A DNA stretch of 11,405 nt from JBGPJM01 sp041485385 (lineage in GTDB: Bacteria; Planctomycetota; Phycisphaerae; Phycisphaerales; UBA1924): positions 1 through 11,405 of the forward strand of contig JBGPJM010000162.1 in the NCBI GenBank assembly GCA_041485385.1, written 5' to 3'. The position numbers and the translations under genes are program-made. The notes beneath the pieces are model-generated. The model worked only from the letters and a program-made list of their open reading frames with translations. It was not told the origin of the DNA and did not search any database. Shown here piece after piece: positions 1 through 6,918 of the stretch (its first letter is position 1; each line of letters begins with the position of its first letter).

Positions 1-1
1 C

Positions 2-472
2 CACCCCCGCCCCGATCCCCGATCCCTCCTCTCCACCTTCCTCGTCGTCCTCCGCTGGGCCATCGAGCAGCGCCCCCAGGCCCCCGGTGATCCCGCATCC
101 GGCGAGCCCCACACGCTCGAGTTCCGGCTCGATCCCGCCGGCCCCGCCTCCGTCTCGATCGCCCCGGTTCTCCCCCACAACGGTCACCCCGCCACCCCCG
201 CCACCCGTCCGCACATCTCTCTTCCTTTCCCGCGCCCGCCCCTCGACCCCATCTGGACCTTCGACCTCGCGCGCTCCCTCTGCCACGTCGACGCCCGTGG
301 CCTCCTCGCCCTCACCTTCCGTCTCCCGCTCGACTCCGCCCCGACCCCGGGCCGCCTCACGCTCGTCTACGCCCGCACCTCACTCCTGAAATCCCTTTTT
401 CCCGGCGCCGGCACCGCCGAAGCCCCGCTCGCAATCCTGGAATGCAAGCACCCGGTTCATGTGACGCCCTGA
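2..472 (+). CDS. C-terminal part of an unrecognised protein (5' end outside window)
   Basis: This open frame runs from the first bases of the window to a TGA at 470-472, about 156 codons, and has no start inside the window. Codon use is strongly C-ending (gtc, ctc, cgc, gcc), like the glycosyltransferase gene downstream, which marks this as the real frame; the other frames here look like shadows. The visible part opens near a hydrophobic stretch (FLVVLRWAIEQR), continues through a Pro-rich section with HTLEFRLDPAGPASVSIAPV and IWTFDLARSLCHVDARGLL, and ends in RLTLVYARTSLLKSLFPG followed by a short tail. The alternation of hydrophobic strands suggests a beta-rich domain, but I do not recognise a family and assign no function. 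It is followed by 285 nt of spacer, so it need not be co-transcribed with the gene at 758. Confidence 0.65.
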   Translation, partial: HPRPDPRSLLSTFLVVLRWAIEQRPQAPGDPASGEPHTLEFRLDPAGPASVSIAPVLPHNGHPATPATRPHISLPFPRPPLDPIWTFDLARSLCHVDARGLLALTFRLPLDSAPTPGRLTLVYARTSLLKSLFPGAGTAEAPLAILECKHPVHVTP

Positions 473-611
473 CGCTCCCCCCCACCCCGGCGTTCTCGCT
501 GTTCCGGTAACCGGCCGGGGGGCGGGGGGTTGCCCGCGCCCCCTGCCCGCGCATCACCCCGAGCCGTGCGATCCGCCGCACAAGCCCCCGGGCTCGCGCA
601 TAGATGATCTC

Positions 612-716
612 ATGGGCAGGAAAAACGTACCCCCGCCGCCTCCTTGGGTGACACCCCGCCGGCGCGATAAACGCATATATATCCGTCCGCGCTCCGGTCC
701 TATCCTTGGCTTCTGA
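612..716 (+). CDS. Candidate 34-aa small basic protein (weak)
   Basis: An ATG at 612 opens a 34-codon frame ending in TGA at 714-716. The peptide starts MGRKNVPPPPPWVTPRRRDK and continues RIYIRPRSGPILGF. It is strongly basic, with a proline run followed by an Arg/Lys-rich segment. No clear Shine-Dalgarno sequence precedes it, and it uses codons such as ata, tat, aaa and gta that are less common in the neighbouring genes. It also overlaps the candidate promoter of the glycosyltransferase gene, and both cannot easily be right. It is included because the composition is distinctive and the frame is too short for ordinary gene calling. It may simply be chance. Confidence 0.2.
   Translation: MGRKNVPPPPPWVTPRRRDKRIYIRPRSGPILGF
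644..671 (+). promoter_or_regulatory. Candidate sigma70-type promoter for the GT4 gene
   Basis: TTGGGT at 644-649 and GATAAA at 666-671 are separated by 16 nt, followed by an AT-rich run at 675-682 that is conspicuous in this GC-rich DNA. It lies about 85 nt upstream of the ATG at 758. The match to consensus is partial, and planctomycete promoters are poorly defined. Confidence 0.25.
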
Positions 717-757
717 GCCCGCTTGTCCGCCGCCCGCAATCCCCCCGGAACCGCAGC

Positions 758-1909
758 ATGAGGGTCACGTTTGTCCTTCCCAGCCTCGCCATCGCCGGCG
801 GCGTCCGCGTCGTCGCGATCTACGCCGAGCGCCTCTGCAAGCGGGGGCACGACGTCCACATCGTCTCCGGATGCACCATACGCAAGCCCACCCTGACCGA
901 CCGTGTCAAGCACCTCTTCCGCCCCCCGCCGCCCACGCCCGCCTTCCTCCTGCAGAGCTTCGATATCGACGAGCGCGTCCACGTCACCAGCATCGACCGC
1001 CCCGGGCCGATCCTCGACGCCCACGTTCCCGACTCCGACGTCATCATCGCCACCTGGTGGGAAACCGCCGAGTGGGTCTCCCGCCTCTCCCCGTCCAAGG
1101 GCGCCAGGGTCTATTTCCTCCAACATTGGGAAACCTGGGCGCCCCTCCCCGTCGACCGCGTCGAGGCCACCTGGCGCCTCCCCATGCACAAGATCACCAT
1201 CGCCCAGTGGCTCGTCGATATCGCGCGCAACCGCTTCCACGACCCCGACGTCACCCTCATCGAGAACAGCGTCGACACCGCCCAGTTCTTCGCGCCACCG
1301 CGCTCCAAGCAGCCGCGCCCCACCGTCGGGATCATGTGCACCCATGGCCACGTCAAGGGCTGGGACATCGCCGTCCCCACCCTCCACATGCTCCGCGCCT
1401 CCTTCCCCGATCTCCGCATCGTCTCCTTCGGCGGCGCCCCGCCGCCCGAGGGTCTCCCCTTCCCGCCGGGCGCCGAGTTCCACCTCTGCCCGCCCCAACG
1501 TTCCCTCCGCGATCTCTACTCCTCGATCGACGTCTGGATCTGCGCCAGCCGCGCCGAAGGCTTCCATCTCCCGCCCCTCGAGGCCATGGCCTGCCGCACC
1601 CCCGTCGTCTCCGCGCGCGTCGGCGGCGCCGTCGAGACCGTCGAGGAGGGCGTCAACGGCTTCCTCGTTGATATCGAGAACCCCCGCGCCCTCGCCGACG
1701 CCGCCGCCAAGGTCCTCCGCCTCGACGACGCCCAGTGGAAAGCCATGTCCGACGCCGCCTACCGCCGCGCACTCCGCTACTCCTGGGACGACGCCACCGC
1801 CCTCTTCGAGGCCGCGCTCCATCACGCCGTTGACCGCGCCCGCCGCGGCGAGATCGCCGGCACGCCCCTCTCCGACGGCGAGTTCGCCTCGACCGCCCAC
1901 CGTGTCTAG
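758..1909 (+). CDS. GT4-family glycosyltransferase (GT-B fold)
   Basis: This 383-aa protein would transfer a sugar from a nucleotide-sugar donor to a glycan acceptor at the cytoplasmic face of the membrane. The N-terminal Rossmann half begins MRVTFVLPSLAIAGGVRVV, with the Gly-rich loop (AGGVRV, residues 13-18) typical of GT-B enzymes that act on glycans. The C-terminal half starts near residue 188 (PTVGIMCTHGHVKGWDI). It carries the family 4 signature ASRAEGFHLPPLEAMA, with the EX7E pair at E267 and E275, then TPVVSARVGGAVE and NGFLVD, the usual donor-binding end. Length is normal for the family, and no signal peptide or TM segment is seen. The ATG at 758 is chosen because the N-terminal strand begins at once; upstream there is only a weak GGAA. 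The stop overlaps the stop of the convergent flippase gene, which supports a joint role in surface polysaccharide. Donor and acceptor cannot be read from the sequence. Confidence 0.93.
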   Translation: MRVTFVLPSLAIAGGVRVVAIYAERLCKRGHDVHIVSGCTIRKPTLTDRVKHLFRPPPPTPAFLLQSFDIDERVHVTSIDRPGPILDAHVPDSDVIIATWWETAEWVSRLSPSKGARVYFLQHWETWAPLPVDRVEATWRLPMHKITIAQWLVDIARNRFHDPDVTLIENSVDTAQFFAPPRSKQPRPTVGIMCTHGHVKGWDIAVPTLHMLRASFPDLRIVSFGGAPPPEGLPFPPGAEFHLCPPQRSLRDLYSSIDVWICASRAEGFHLPPLEAMACRTPVVSARVGGAVETVEEGVNGFLVDIENPRALADAAAKVLRLDDAQWKAMSDAAYRRALRYSWDDATALFEAALHHAVDRARRGEIAGTPLSDGEFASTAHRV

Positions 1910-3477
1910 CCGCGCCGCGCCGCCCACCTCTTCGACACCCACCGCCGCGCCGCCCCCAGCTCCCGCCACCCCACCACCGCCCACACCGCGCTCACCCCTG
2001 CGAACACGATCCCCGCGTGCGCCCACACCCACGCCCGGTCTGTGCCCCCCACGCCCGCCCCCACCCACCCCACCAGCGACGCCCCAAGCAGCACGAAGCT
2101 CAGCGCCCCGTCCTGCCTCCACCCCGCGATCCCCTGCCGCGCCACGCACACCGCCGACACCGCGTACCGCGCGATCTCCGACGACGCGTACCCCACCACC
2201 GCCCCCTCGAACCCTCCCAGCGCATACCCCGCCGGGATCAGCACCACCATCCCCACCAGCTTCCCCGCGCTCCCCATCGCCACCAGGTTCGCCTTCCCCG
2301 TCGCCAGGAGTGCCGTCCCATTCGTCGTCTCCAGCACGCTGAACCAGCTCCCCGCCGCCAGCACCTGCACGATCCACCCCGCCGGCGCGTAGCTCGCCGG
2401 CAGCAGGATCGCCACGATCGTCGGGCCGCCCGCGATCATCCCCCCCAGCATCCACCCCCCCGCCAGCAGCACCGGCCGCCTCACCTGCGCGAACACGCTC
2501 CCCAGCGTCCTCCCCTCGCGGTGCAGCCTGCTGTACACCGGGAACACCACCTGCGCCGCCAGCGACCCCAGCACCGTCGCCGGCATCAGCGCCAGCCCGG
2601 CCGCCACCGAGTACACCCCCAAGACGTCCATCGGGATCATCTTCGCGAAGATCAGCTTGTCCGATTGCCCCACCAGGAACGTCAGCACCGTGCTCAGGAA
2701 GATCCACCTCCCGAACCGCACGATCGACCTCGCCGCCTCCCGGTCCCACCACAGCCGGTTCCCCACGCCCGGCAGCGCCGCGTGGCTCAGCGTCATCTTC
2801 AGCACCGACCCCGCCAGCCACCCCGCCACCAGCGCCCACACGCTCGCCTGCACCATCGTCGCCCACGCCACCGTCACCCCCAGCATCACCAGCTGCGTCC
2901 CCAGCTCCATCGCCGACAGCCGCCCCAGCCTCAGCTGCCGGTTCTGCGTGAACACCTTCATCGACGCAAACCCGTTCACCACCGACGTCAGCCCCGCCAC
3001 CGGGACCAGCCACGCTAGCTGCGGCTGCTCGTTCCACACCGCAAACGGCCACGCCAGCAGGCTCGCGATCACCCACAGCGCCGCCCCGCGCCCCACCGAG
3101 AGCGTCCACGCCGTGTTCAAAAACGCCGGCTCATTCCCCCGCTTGTTCTGCACCACGCTCGGCCCCACCCCGATATCCGAGAACAGCTGCAACCCCGACA
3201 TCAGCGCCGCGATCAGCCCCGCCAGCCCGAACGCGCTCTGCGGCAACAGCCTCGTCAGCGTGTACGTCCCCGCCAGCCGCAGCATGTACCCCGCCGCGTA
3301 CGCCCCCATCGTCCACGCCGCCCCCCGCGCCGCCAGCGATTTCAGCGATGGCCCCCCCGCCCCCTCCGCGCGCGCCGCATCCCGGTCTTCCTCCGCCGAT
3401 GCCTCGTATTCCTTTGTCGTATCAACCGCCAAGCGCGCGCCTCTGGTCCGATGACCGGCCCCCGATCCCACCTTCAT
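1906..3477 (-). CDS. MOP-superfamily polysaccharide flippase (Wzx/RfbX-like)
   Basis: This 523-aa multi-spanning membrane protein resembles lipopolysaccharide/exopolysaccharide flippases of the Polysacc_synt type, which move undecaprenyl-linked oligosaccharides across the inner membrane. A hydrophilic charged N-terminus of about 45 residues is followed by SLAARGAAWTMGAYAAGYML and RLAGTYTLTRLLPQSAFGLA, the usual start of the family (amphipathic entry helix, then a TRLL-P..FGL turn). About 12-14 hydrophobic segments follow, including the mid-protein LTFLVGQSDKLIFAKMI with the polar Asp/Lys pair often seen in these transporters, and PVYSRLHREGRTL in the central loop. The start is uncertain: the ATG at 3477 has no good ribosome site, and the core could begin later. 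It lies tail-to-tail with the GT4 gene, sharing CTAG. The 7-bp tandem repeat is just upstream. Confidence 0.88.
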   Translation of the reverse strand: MKVGSGAGHRTRGARLAVDTTKEYEASAEEDRDAARAEGAGGPSLKSLAARGAAWTMGAYAAGYMLRLAGTYTLTRLLPQSAFGLAGLIAALMSGLQLFSDIGVGPSVVQNKRGNEPAFLNTAWTLSVGRGAALWVIASLLAWPFAVWNEQPQLAWLVPVAGLTSVVNGFASMKVFTQNRQLRLGRLSAMELGTQLVMLGVTVAWATMVQASVWALVAGWLAGSVLKMTLSHAALPGVGNRLWWDREAARSIVRFGRWIFLSTVLTFLVGQSDKLIFAKMIPMDVLGVYSVAAGLALMPATVLGSLAAQVVFPVYSRLHREGRTLGSVFAQVRRPVLLAGGWMLGGMIAGGPTIVAILLPASYAPAGWIVQVLAAGSWFSVLETTNGTALLATGKANLVAMGSAGKLVGMVVLIPAGYALGGFEGAVVGYASSEIARYAVSAVCVARQGIAGWRQDGALSFVLLGASLVGWVGAGVGGTDRAWVWAHAGIVFAGVSAVWAVVGWRELGAARRWVSKRWAARRG

Positions 3478-3529
3478 CGGCTCATCGGCCCAATCCTAAT
3501 CCGCAGCGCGACCCTCCCTGCCCATCCCC

Positions 3530-3564
3530 CCCATTGCCCATTGCCCATTGCCCATTCCCCATTC
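3530..3564. repeat. Heptamer short tandem repeat, five units
   Basis: Five consecutive 7-bp units run without a gap: CCCATTG three times (3530-3550), then CCCATTC twice (3551-3564). They lie in the 95-nt spacer between the stop of the HTH/TM gene (3573) and the start of the flippase gene (3477), both on the minus strand. No gene is readable in the spacer. The position leaves room for slippage to change the leader of the flippase mRNA without touching a reading frame. Confidence 0.9.
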
Positions 3565-3572
3565 CCTCCCCC

Positions 3573-4412
3573 TCAGCTCTTCCTCCCCAGCACCCACCCG
3601 ATCAGCCCGAATACCAGGATCACCCCCGCAAACGCCCCCATCCATATGAACGGGTTCGGCGGGAACAGCTTCACCACCGGGTTCTCCATCACCCCCACGA
3701 TCCCCAGCACCGTCGCCGCCAGCGCCAGCCCCACCACCGCCACCGTCCCCAGCGCCATCCCGCCCATCAGCCCGCTCCCGGGGCCGTCGTACGGCTCGGC
3801 CATCACCATCGTCATCGCCCCCGCGCCCCCCGCCGCCGCCGCCGAGACGTCGCTCGCCGCCGTGCTCGTCTCGAACAGCCCCGACGCCGCCTGCGTCTCA
3901 CCCTCCGTCTGCTCCGCCCCCTCCTCGCCCGAGTACACGTCCTCGAGCAGGTCCGCGCCCAGCGATGTGTCGTCCCCCTCGCGCGTCAGGTCCAAGAGCC
4001 CCGACCCGGACCCCACCGAGTCCATCGTCAGCTCCTGCGCGCCGGTGTTCGATACCTGCGTGAGCGCCGATGGGTCGGCCGCCTCCAGGTCCTCGGTATC
4101 GAAAATCGAAATTCCCGATTTCTCCTTCGCCGTCTCCTCGATGCTCACCGCCGCCCCCGACCCCGAACCCGACCCCGCGCCCGAATCCTCCAGCGACAGC
4201 GACAGGCTCGACCCGCCACCGTGGCTGTCACCCAGCGGAACGCCCCCCTCCTCCTTGTGCGCCAGGAGATCCACCTGCTCCACCTTCAGGATGATCTTGT
4301 CCCGGTCCCGGAACTCCTTCAGTTGACCGCTGGTCACCATCCCCTTCACCGCATCCGACGTCGTCCCCAGCTTGTCGGCCGCTTCTTCCAGCGTGTAGAA
4401 CATCTTCGCCAT
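3573..4412 (-). CDS. Excisionase-type HTH protein with acidic linker and two C-terminal TM helices
   Basis: The 279-aa protein starts at the ATG at 4412, which is preceded by GGAG with 7-nt spacing (on the plus strand CTCC, 4420-4423). Residues 4-50 (MFYTLEEAADKLGTTSDAVK, then a short helix and a strand) match the MerR/excisionase-like winged HTH. Residues 55-200 are a low-complexity Ser/Gly/Asp/Glu linker with the distinctive segment GSGLLDLTREGDDTSLGADL (about 135-154), which I recall from other planctomycete proteins of this architecture. Two hydrophobic helices follow at about 219-241 and 257-276, separated by ENPVVKLFPPNP, ending in the basic RKS. An open frame reaches 44 codons further upstream from a TTG, but that stretch has no domain character. 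The predicted layout is a cytoplasmic DNA- or protein-binding head tethered to the membrane. Function is unknown. Confidence 0.85.
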   Translation of the reverse strand: MAKMFYTLEEAADKLGTTSDAVKGMVTSGQLKEFRDRDKIILKVEQVDLLAHKEEGGVPLGDSHGGGSSLSLSLEDSGAGSGSGSGAAVSIEETAKEKSGISIFDTEDLEAADPSALTQVSNTGAQELTMDSVGSGSGLLDLTREGDDTSLGADLLEDVYSGEEGAEQTEGETQAASGLFETSTAASDVSAAAAGGAGAMTMVMAEPYDGPGSGLMGGMALGTVAVVGLALAATVLGIVGVMENPVVKLFPPNPFIWMGAFAGVILVFGLIGWVLGRKS

Positions 4413-4515
4413 GACGCAACTCCAATCCACGCGCCGCCAAACGGCCCGCGGCGTCCCTTCAACCGCTCCCCGGTCCCCCCTCCCTACCCCATCAGCTCCC
4501 ACCAATGGGCCGGGC

Positions 4516-4544
4516 AACGTACCCGATCCCGCCCCAACCTTCAA
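4516..4544 (-). promoter_or_regulatory. Candidate promoter for the HTH/TM gene
   Basis: On the minus strand, TTGAAG (plus-strand 4539-4544) and TACGTT (4516-4521) are spaced by exactly 17 nt, about 100 nt upstream of the ATG at 4412. The spacer between this gene and the upstream DUF2071 gene is 148 nt, long enough for an independent promoter. The -10 match is only partial. Confidence 0.3.
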
Positions 4545-4560
4545 GCGTATGAGGCGTCGG

Positions 4561-5352
4561 CTACCTCGTCCTCAGCCTCTTCTTCGGATACACCGCCACC
4601 TCGGATCCCGCCGCCAGCAGCACATTCACCGGCTCCACCTTCCTCAGGAACCCCCACTTCGGCCCGAATACCTGGGCAAACTTGAACTCCATCTCGAACC
4701 CCGTCACCCGGTGCACCGGCCATTCCGGGTGCTTCACCCGGTACCTCTGCGTCTTCCCGGCGTGGCTCACCCCGAACCCCCACTCATGCTCCTTGAACCA
4801 GTGCTCCGCGCTCCCCACCGGCGCCGCCGTCAGTTGCTTCTCCCCCACCACCTTGACCGACTGCGTCGCCGCCGCCGACATCGCCGTCCCCTTCCTCGAC
4901 ATCTTCCATTCCCCGCTCGGACCCGTCAGCCACTCCAGCCGGTGCTCCACCGTGATCTTGTCCGGCCCCTCTTCCACGCGGCTCTCGATCCGCCGCCGCT
5001 CGTACGGCTCGTTGTACCACCGCTTCGCCCCCCACACCACCAGCTTCCGCGGCACCAGCTCCTTTAAAAACACCACGCCCCGCACATCACGCCCGTCCTT
5101 GTCGATCGCCTTCGCGTAGAACCGCAGGTTGATCTCCGGGAAGTCCGCGCACCCCGGCACGCGGCACCCCTTCACCCGCATCTCCGAAAAATCAAACGCC
5201 ACCAGGCTGATCAGCCCCGTCTCCGCACCCATCCCCGGCAACACGTCGATCTCCAGCCCCTTCGGCAGGTGCTCGGTCAACAACCCCCGCGGCACCGAAT
5301 AGCTGATCATCGCGATATTCGACCATCGTGCTGTCAGAAACGGCTTCGCCAT
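4561..5352 (-). CDS. DUF2071 / YqjF-family protein
   Basis: This 263-aa soluble protein matches the YqjF-like DUF2071 family in length and pattern. It opens with MAKPFLTARWSNIAMISYSV and PRGLLTEHLPKGLEIDVLPG, the typical W-x-N-L/I-x-M start followed by L...LP.GLE.D. Then come TGLISLVAFDFSEMRVKGCR and FPEINLRFYAKAIDKDGRDV, matching the family pattern of a short strand, V.G...P..FPE.N.R.Y. Later come GVVFLKELVPRKLVVWGAKR with WYNEPY, and a closing EHWFKEHEWGFGVSHAG. No TM segment or signal peptide is present. The biochemical role of the family is not established; some members have been suggested to bind small molecules, which I cannot test here. The ATG at 5352 has AGAGG upstream at good spacing. 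The gene lies 61 nt after the S24 repressor gene on the same strand and could be read with it. Confidence 0.88.
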   Translation of the reverse strand: MAKPFLTARWSNIAMISYSVPRGLLTEHLPKGLEIDVLPGMGAETGLISLVAFDFSEMRVKGCRVPGCADFPEINLRFYAKAIDKDGRDVRGVVFLKELVPRKLVVWGAKRWYNEPYERRRIESRVEEGPDKITVEHRLEWLTGPSGEWKMSRKGTAMSAAATQSVKVVGEKQLTAAPVGSAEHWFKEHEWGFGVSHAGKTQRYRVKHPEWPVHRVTGFEMEFKFAQVFGPKWGFLRKVEPVNVLLAAGSEVAVYPKKRLRTR

Positions 5353-5372
5353 CCACGTCCTCTCGATCCCCC

Positions 5373-5403
5373 TTGATGCCTTGATGCCTCGTGCCTCGAT
5401 GCC
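5373..5403. repeat. Octamer short tandem repeat, about four units
   Basis: TTGATGCC occurs at 5373-5380 and 5381-5388, followed by a 7-nt variant TCGTGCC (5389-5395) and TCGATGCC (5396-5403). The array fills half of the 61-nt spacer between the stop of the S24 repressor gene (5414) and the start of the DUF2071 gene (5352). It is unrelated in sequence to the heptamer array at 3530 but occupies the same kind of place. Confidence 0.85.
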
Positions 5404-5413
5404 TTCTTGTTCT

Positions 5414-6280
5414 TCACACCCCCCTCGTCACGCTCACCGCCGCGTACAGCCCCGCCACTTCCTCCCTCGTCACCACCCTCGCCGCGTACCGTGAATTCAA
5501 GGGTTGCAGCCGGATCAGCTCCCCTTCGCCCTTCTCAAAGTACACGCGCTTGAACGTCGTTTCAGCGTCGCGCTCAAGGCGGGCGAAACAGTCCATCCCT
5601 GATTTCACCGGGCGCGCCGGCGAGAACACCACGATGTCCCCCTCCCGGTACTCGGGCTCCATCGAGTCTCCCACCACCCTCGCCGCGAACGCATCCGGGT
5701 CCGAGATATCCGGCGACCGCACGTACTCGTCCGCCACCCGCGCCGGGTACCCAAGGTCGGTGAACTCTTTCGGGTAGCCCGCCGCCACGCTGTTAATCAG
5801 CGGGATCTCCAAGGGTAGGACCACCTTCACCGCCGACGGCGATGCACCCTCTTCCGGCGACACCGCGTCGATCATCTTCTTCAGATCGCCCGAGCGGTAC
5901 AGCTCGTCCAGCGACTTGCCCGACCTCGCTTTCTCCAGTGTTTCCAGCAGCTTGCGCGTCGCCGCGTCCCGCGACTTCAGCCGCGCCACCTCCTGCTTCA
6001 CCTTCCGCGGCGTCTCCTGCCACTGCGCCACCTCCACCAGCGCGCCCGGCGGCAGCCCCAGCGCACCCTCCAATTTTCCCAGCAGTTCCTCGCTGGGCGG
6101 GTGGTCGCGCTTGCCGGTCTCGATCGCCGAGAGGTAGCTCTTGGCGCACCCCACCAGCTCCGCCAGACGCTGCAGCGTCAGCCCCAGATCGGCCCGGCGA
6201 TGCCTGATCGCCGCCCCGACCGAATCACTCCCCTGTTCAGGGTTGTGTCCATCCTGCGCGCCAAATTCGGGTAATACCAT
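5414..6280 (-). CDS. XRE-type HTH repressor with S24 (LexA/CI) autocleavage domain
   Basis: This is a LexA/CI-like repressor of 288 aa from the ATG at 6280, which has AAGG 7 nt upstream; a TTG five codons earlier (6295) is the alternative. An XRE HTH spans about residues 22-85, including LTLQRLAELVGCAKSYLSAI and ETGKRD. A charged linker follows. The C-terminal half is a full S24 peptidase: the cleavage region PLINSVAAGYP, with the scissile Ala167-Gly168 as in LexA; the nucleophile Ser206 in VVGDSMEPEYREGDIVVFSP; and the general base Lys244 in TTFKRVYF, 38 residues later, close to the LexA and UmuD spacing. The intact site and dyad predict RecA-stimulated self-cleavage, so the protein should be a damage-sensitive switch. 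It is divergent from the HTH/ATPase operon and probably represses it and itself. A prophage origin is possible, but no other phage genes are seen. Confidence 0.93.
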   Translation of the reverse strand: MVLPEFGAQDGHNPEQGSDSVGAAIRHRRADLGLTLQRLAELVGCAKSYLSAIETGKRDHPPSEELLGKLEGALGLPPGALVEVAQWQETPRKVKQEVARLKSRDAATRKLLETLEKARSGKSLDELYRSGDLKKMIDAVSPEEGASPSAVKVVLPLEIPLINSVAAGYPKEFTDLGYPARVADEYVRSPDISDPDAFAARVVGDSMEPEYREGDIVVFSPARPVKSGMDCFARLERDAETTFKRVYFEKGEGELIRLQPLNSRYAARVVTREEVAGLYAAVSVTRGV

Positions 6281-6289
6281 ACGAAAACC

Positions 6290-6317
6290 TTGCAACTTGT
6301 TCGACGTTCGGTAGACT
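6290..6317 (+). promoter_or_regulatory. Candidate promoter of the HTH/ABC-ATPase operon
   Basis: TTGCAA (6290-6295) and TAGACT (6312-6317) are spaced by 16 nt, placing a start site near 6325 and leaving about 65 nt of leader before the ATG at 6391. The -10 lies inside the first copy of the direct repeat, so a bound repressor would block it. A weaker minus-strand arrangement, TTTACA-17-GTTAGT, overlaps the same bases and could serve the repressor gene. Confidence 0.4.
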
Positions 6318-6338
6318 AACCATCACGTTCTGCAAACT
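6304..6338. promoter_or_regulatory. Candidate operator: two direct repeats 21 bp apart
   Basis: ACGTTCGGTAGACT (6304-6317) and ACGTTCTGCAAACT (6325-6338) agree at 11 of 14 positions, and their starts are 21 bp apart, two helical turns. A further GTTC lies at 6299-6302. TGCAACTTGT (6291-6300) and TGCAAACTGT (6331-6340) are a second related pair, 40 bp apart. All sit between the divergent repressor and HTH genes, the expected place for sites bound by the S24 repressor. The assignment to that repressor is inference. Confidence 0.45.
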
Positions 6339-6390
6339 GTAAACGATCCGACCCAAGAAATCCACTAGTCACCATAACAGGGGGTATCAC

Positions 6391-6918
6391 ATGACAAGCC
6401 CGGGCGGACCGCCGGACACCATCGCCACCATCGGAAAAGCCTCTCGACTCTCCTCCTCCTCCTTCAAGCCTCCCCATCCTTCTCTCTCTCGCGCGGCCGT
6501 CGACCGCCGGTGCGACATCGACCCCGTCTCCGCACAGACCCTCGTCAACCGCGCCGAGTGGCTCCAGGACGACGAGCGCGACCTCATCCGCGAGGTCTAC
6601 GGCCGCGGCCGATCCGTCCACGAACTCGCCCGCATCATGCGCGTCCCCTCGCGCCCCCTGGGCAAGCGCATCTCGCGCATCGTCAGGCGCCTCGTCAGCC
6701 GCCCGTACGTCTTCGTCCTCATGCACCACCATGTCTGGTCGGCGCAGATGCGCGACGTCGCGATCACCTGCATCGTGCAGGGGCGCCCGCTGCGCGAGGC
6801 CGCGCCGCGCCTCAACCTCTCGTACCACACCGTCCGTCGCTCGCGCGACCTGATCCTCCACATGGCCGAGGCCGCGCACCAGGGCACCAGGCAATCACAG
6901 CGAGGAGCCGCCTCATGA
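6391..6918 (+). CDS. Double-HTH protein, sigma-70 region 4-like
   Basis: This 175-aa protein has a Ser/Pro-rich N-terminus of about 40 residues and then two helix-turn-helix units. The first covers about 58-103 (LQDDERDLIREVYGRGRSVH, ELARIMRVPSRPLGKRISRI), resembling the E-R-x-x-I...S..E-A..L pattern of sigma region 4. The second covers about 121-163 (CIVQGRPLREAAPRLNLSYH, TVRRSRDLIL), again a REAA...L..S.HTV.R.. recognition unit. No region 2 is present, so it is not a complete sigma factor; it is better read as a DNA-binding regulator or a packaging/replication adaptor of small-terminase style. The ATG at 6391 has AGGGGG six nt upstream. Its TGA overlaps the ATG of the ATPase gene (ATGA), so the two are translationally coupled and probably work together. 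Confidence 0.75.
   Translation: MTSPGGPPDTIATIGKASRLSSSSFKPPHPSLSRAAVDRRCDIDPVSAQTLVNRAEWLQDDERDLIREVYGRGRSVHELARIMRVPSRPLGKRISRIVRRLVSRPYVFVLMHHHVWSAQMRDVAITCIVQGRPLREAAPRLNLSYHTVRRSRDLILHMAEAAHQGTRQSQRGAAS

Larger units (their letters stand above)
473..757. other. Intergenic spacer before the glycosyltransferase gene
   Basis: This 285-nt spacer starts very C/G-rich and then has an AT-richer patch around 604-682, including an unusual atatatat run at 675-682. It holds one candidate promoter and one 34-codon ORF, both listed separately. A short dyad, ccggt-a-accgg, lies near 505-515 but has no T run after it, so I do not call a terminator. Confidence 0.5.

Noticed and set aside
87..389. 100-codon plus-strand frame inside the first gene
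   Set aside because: The Ser/Pro/Thr-only composition is a frame shadow of the better-supported frame ending at 472.
554..3109. 851-codon minus-strand open frame antisense to the GT4 and flippase region
   Set aside because: It is a Gly/Ala/Arg/Asp-rich shadow with no domain. It opposes a clear GT4 gene and lies in another frame of the flippase gene.
4413..4544. 44-codon upstream extension of the HTH/TM protein from a TTG
   Set aside because: It has no domain character. The internal ATG at 4412 has a good GGAG site and begins exactly at the HTH domain.
3530..5403. CRISPR-like array
   Set aside because: The repeats are 7-8 bp, directly abutting and without spacers. No cas genes are present.
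6281..6295. TTG start five codons upstream for the S24 repressor
   Set aside because: The ATG at 6280 has AAGG at good spacing. The TTG has no evident ribosome site, although it cannot be excluded.
6510..6914. N-terminal extension of the ABC ATPase by 135 codons
   Set aside because: The extension overlaps the HTH gene in another frame and is Arg/Pro/His-rich. The ATG at 6915 has a strong ribosome site and the ATGA overlap.
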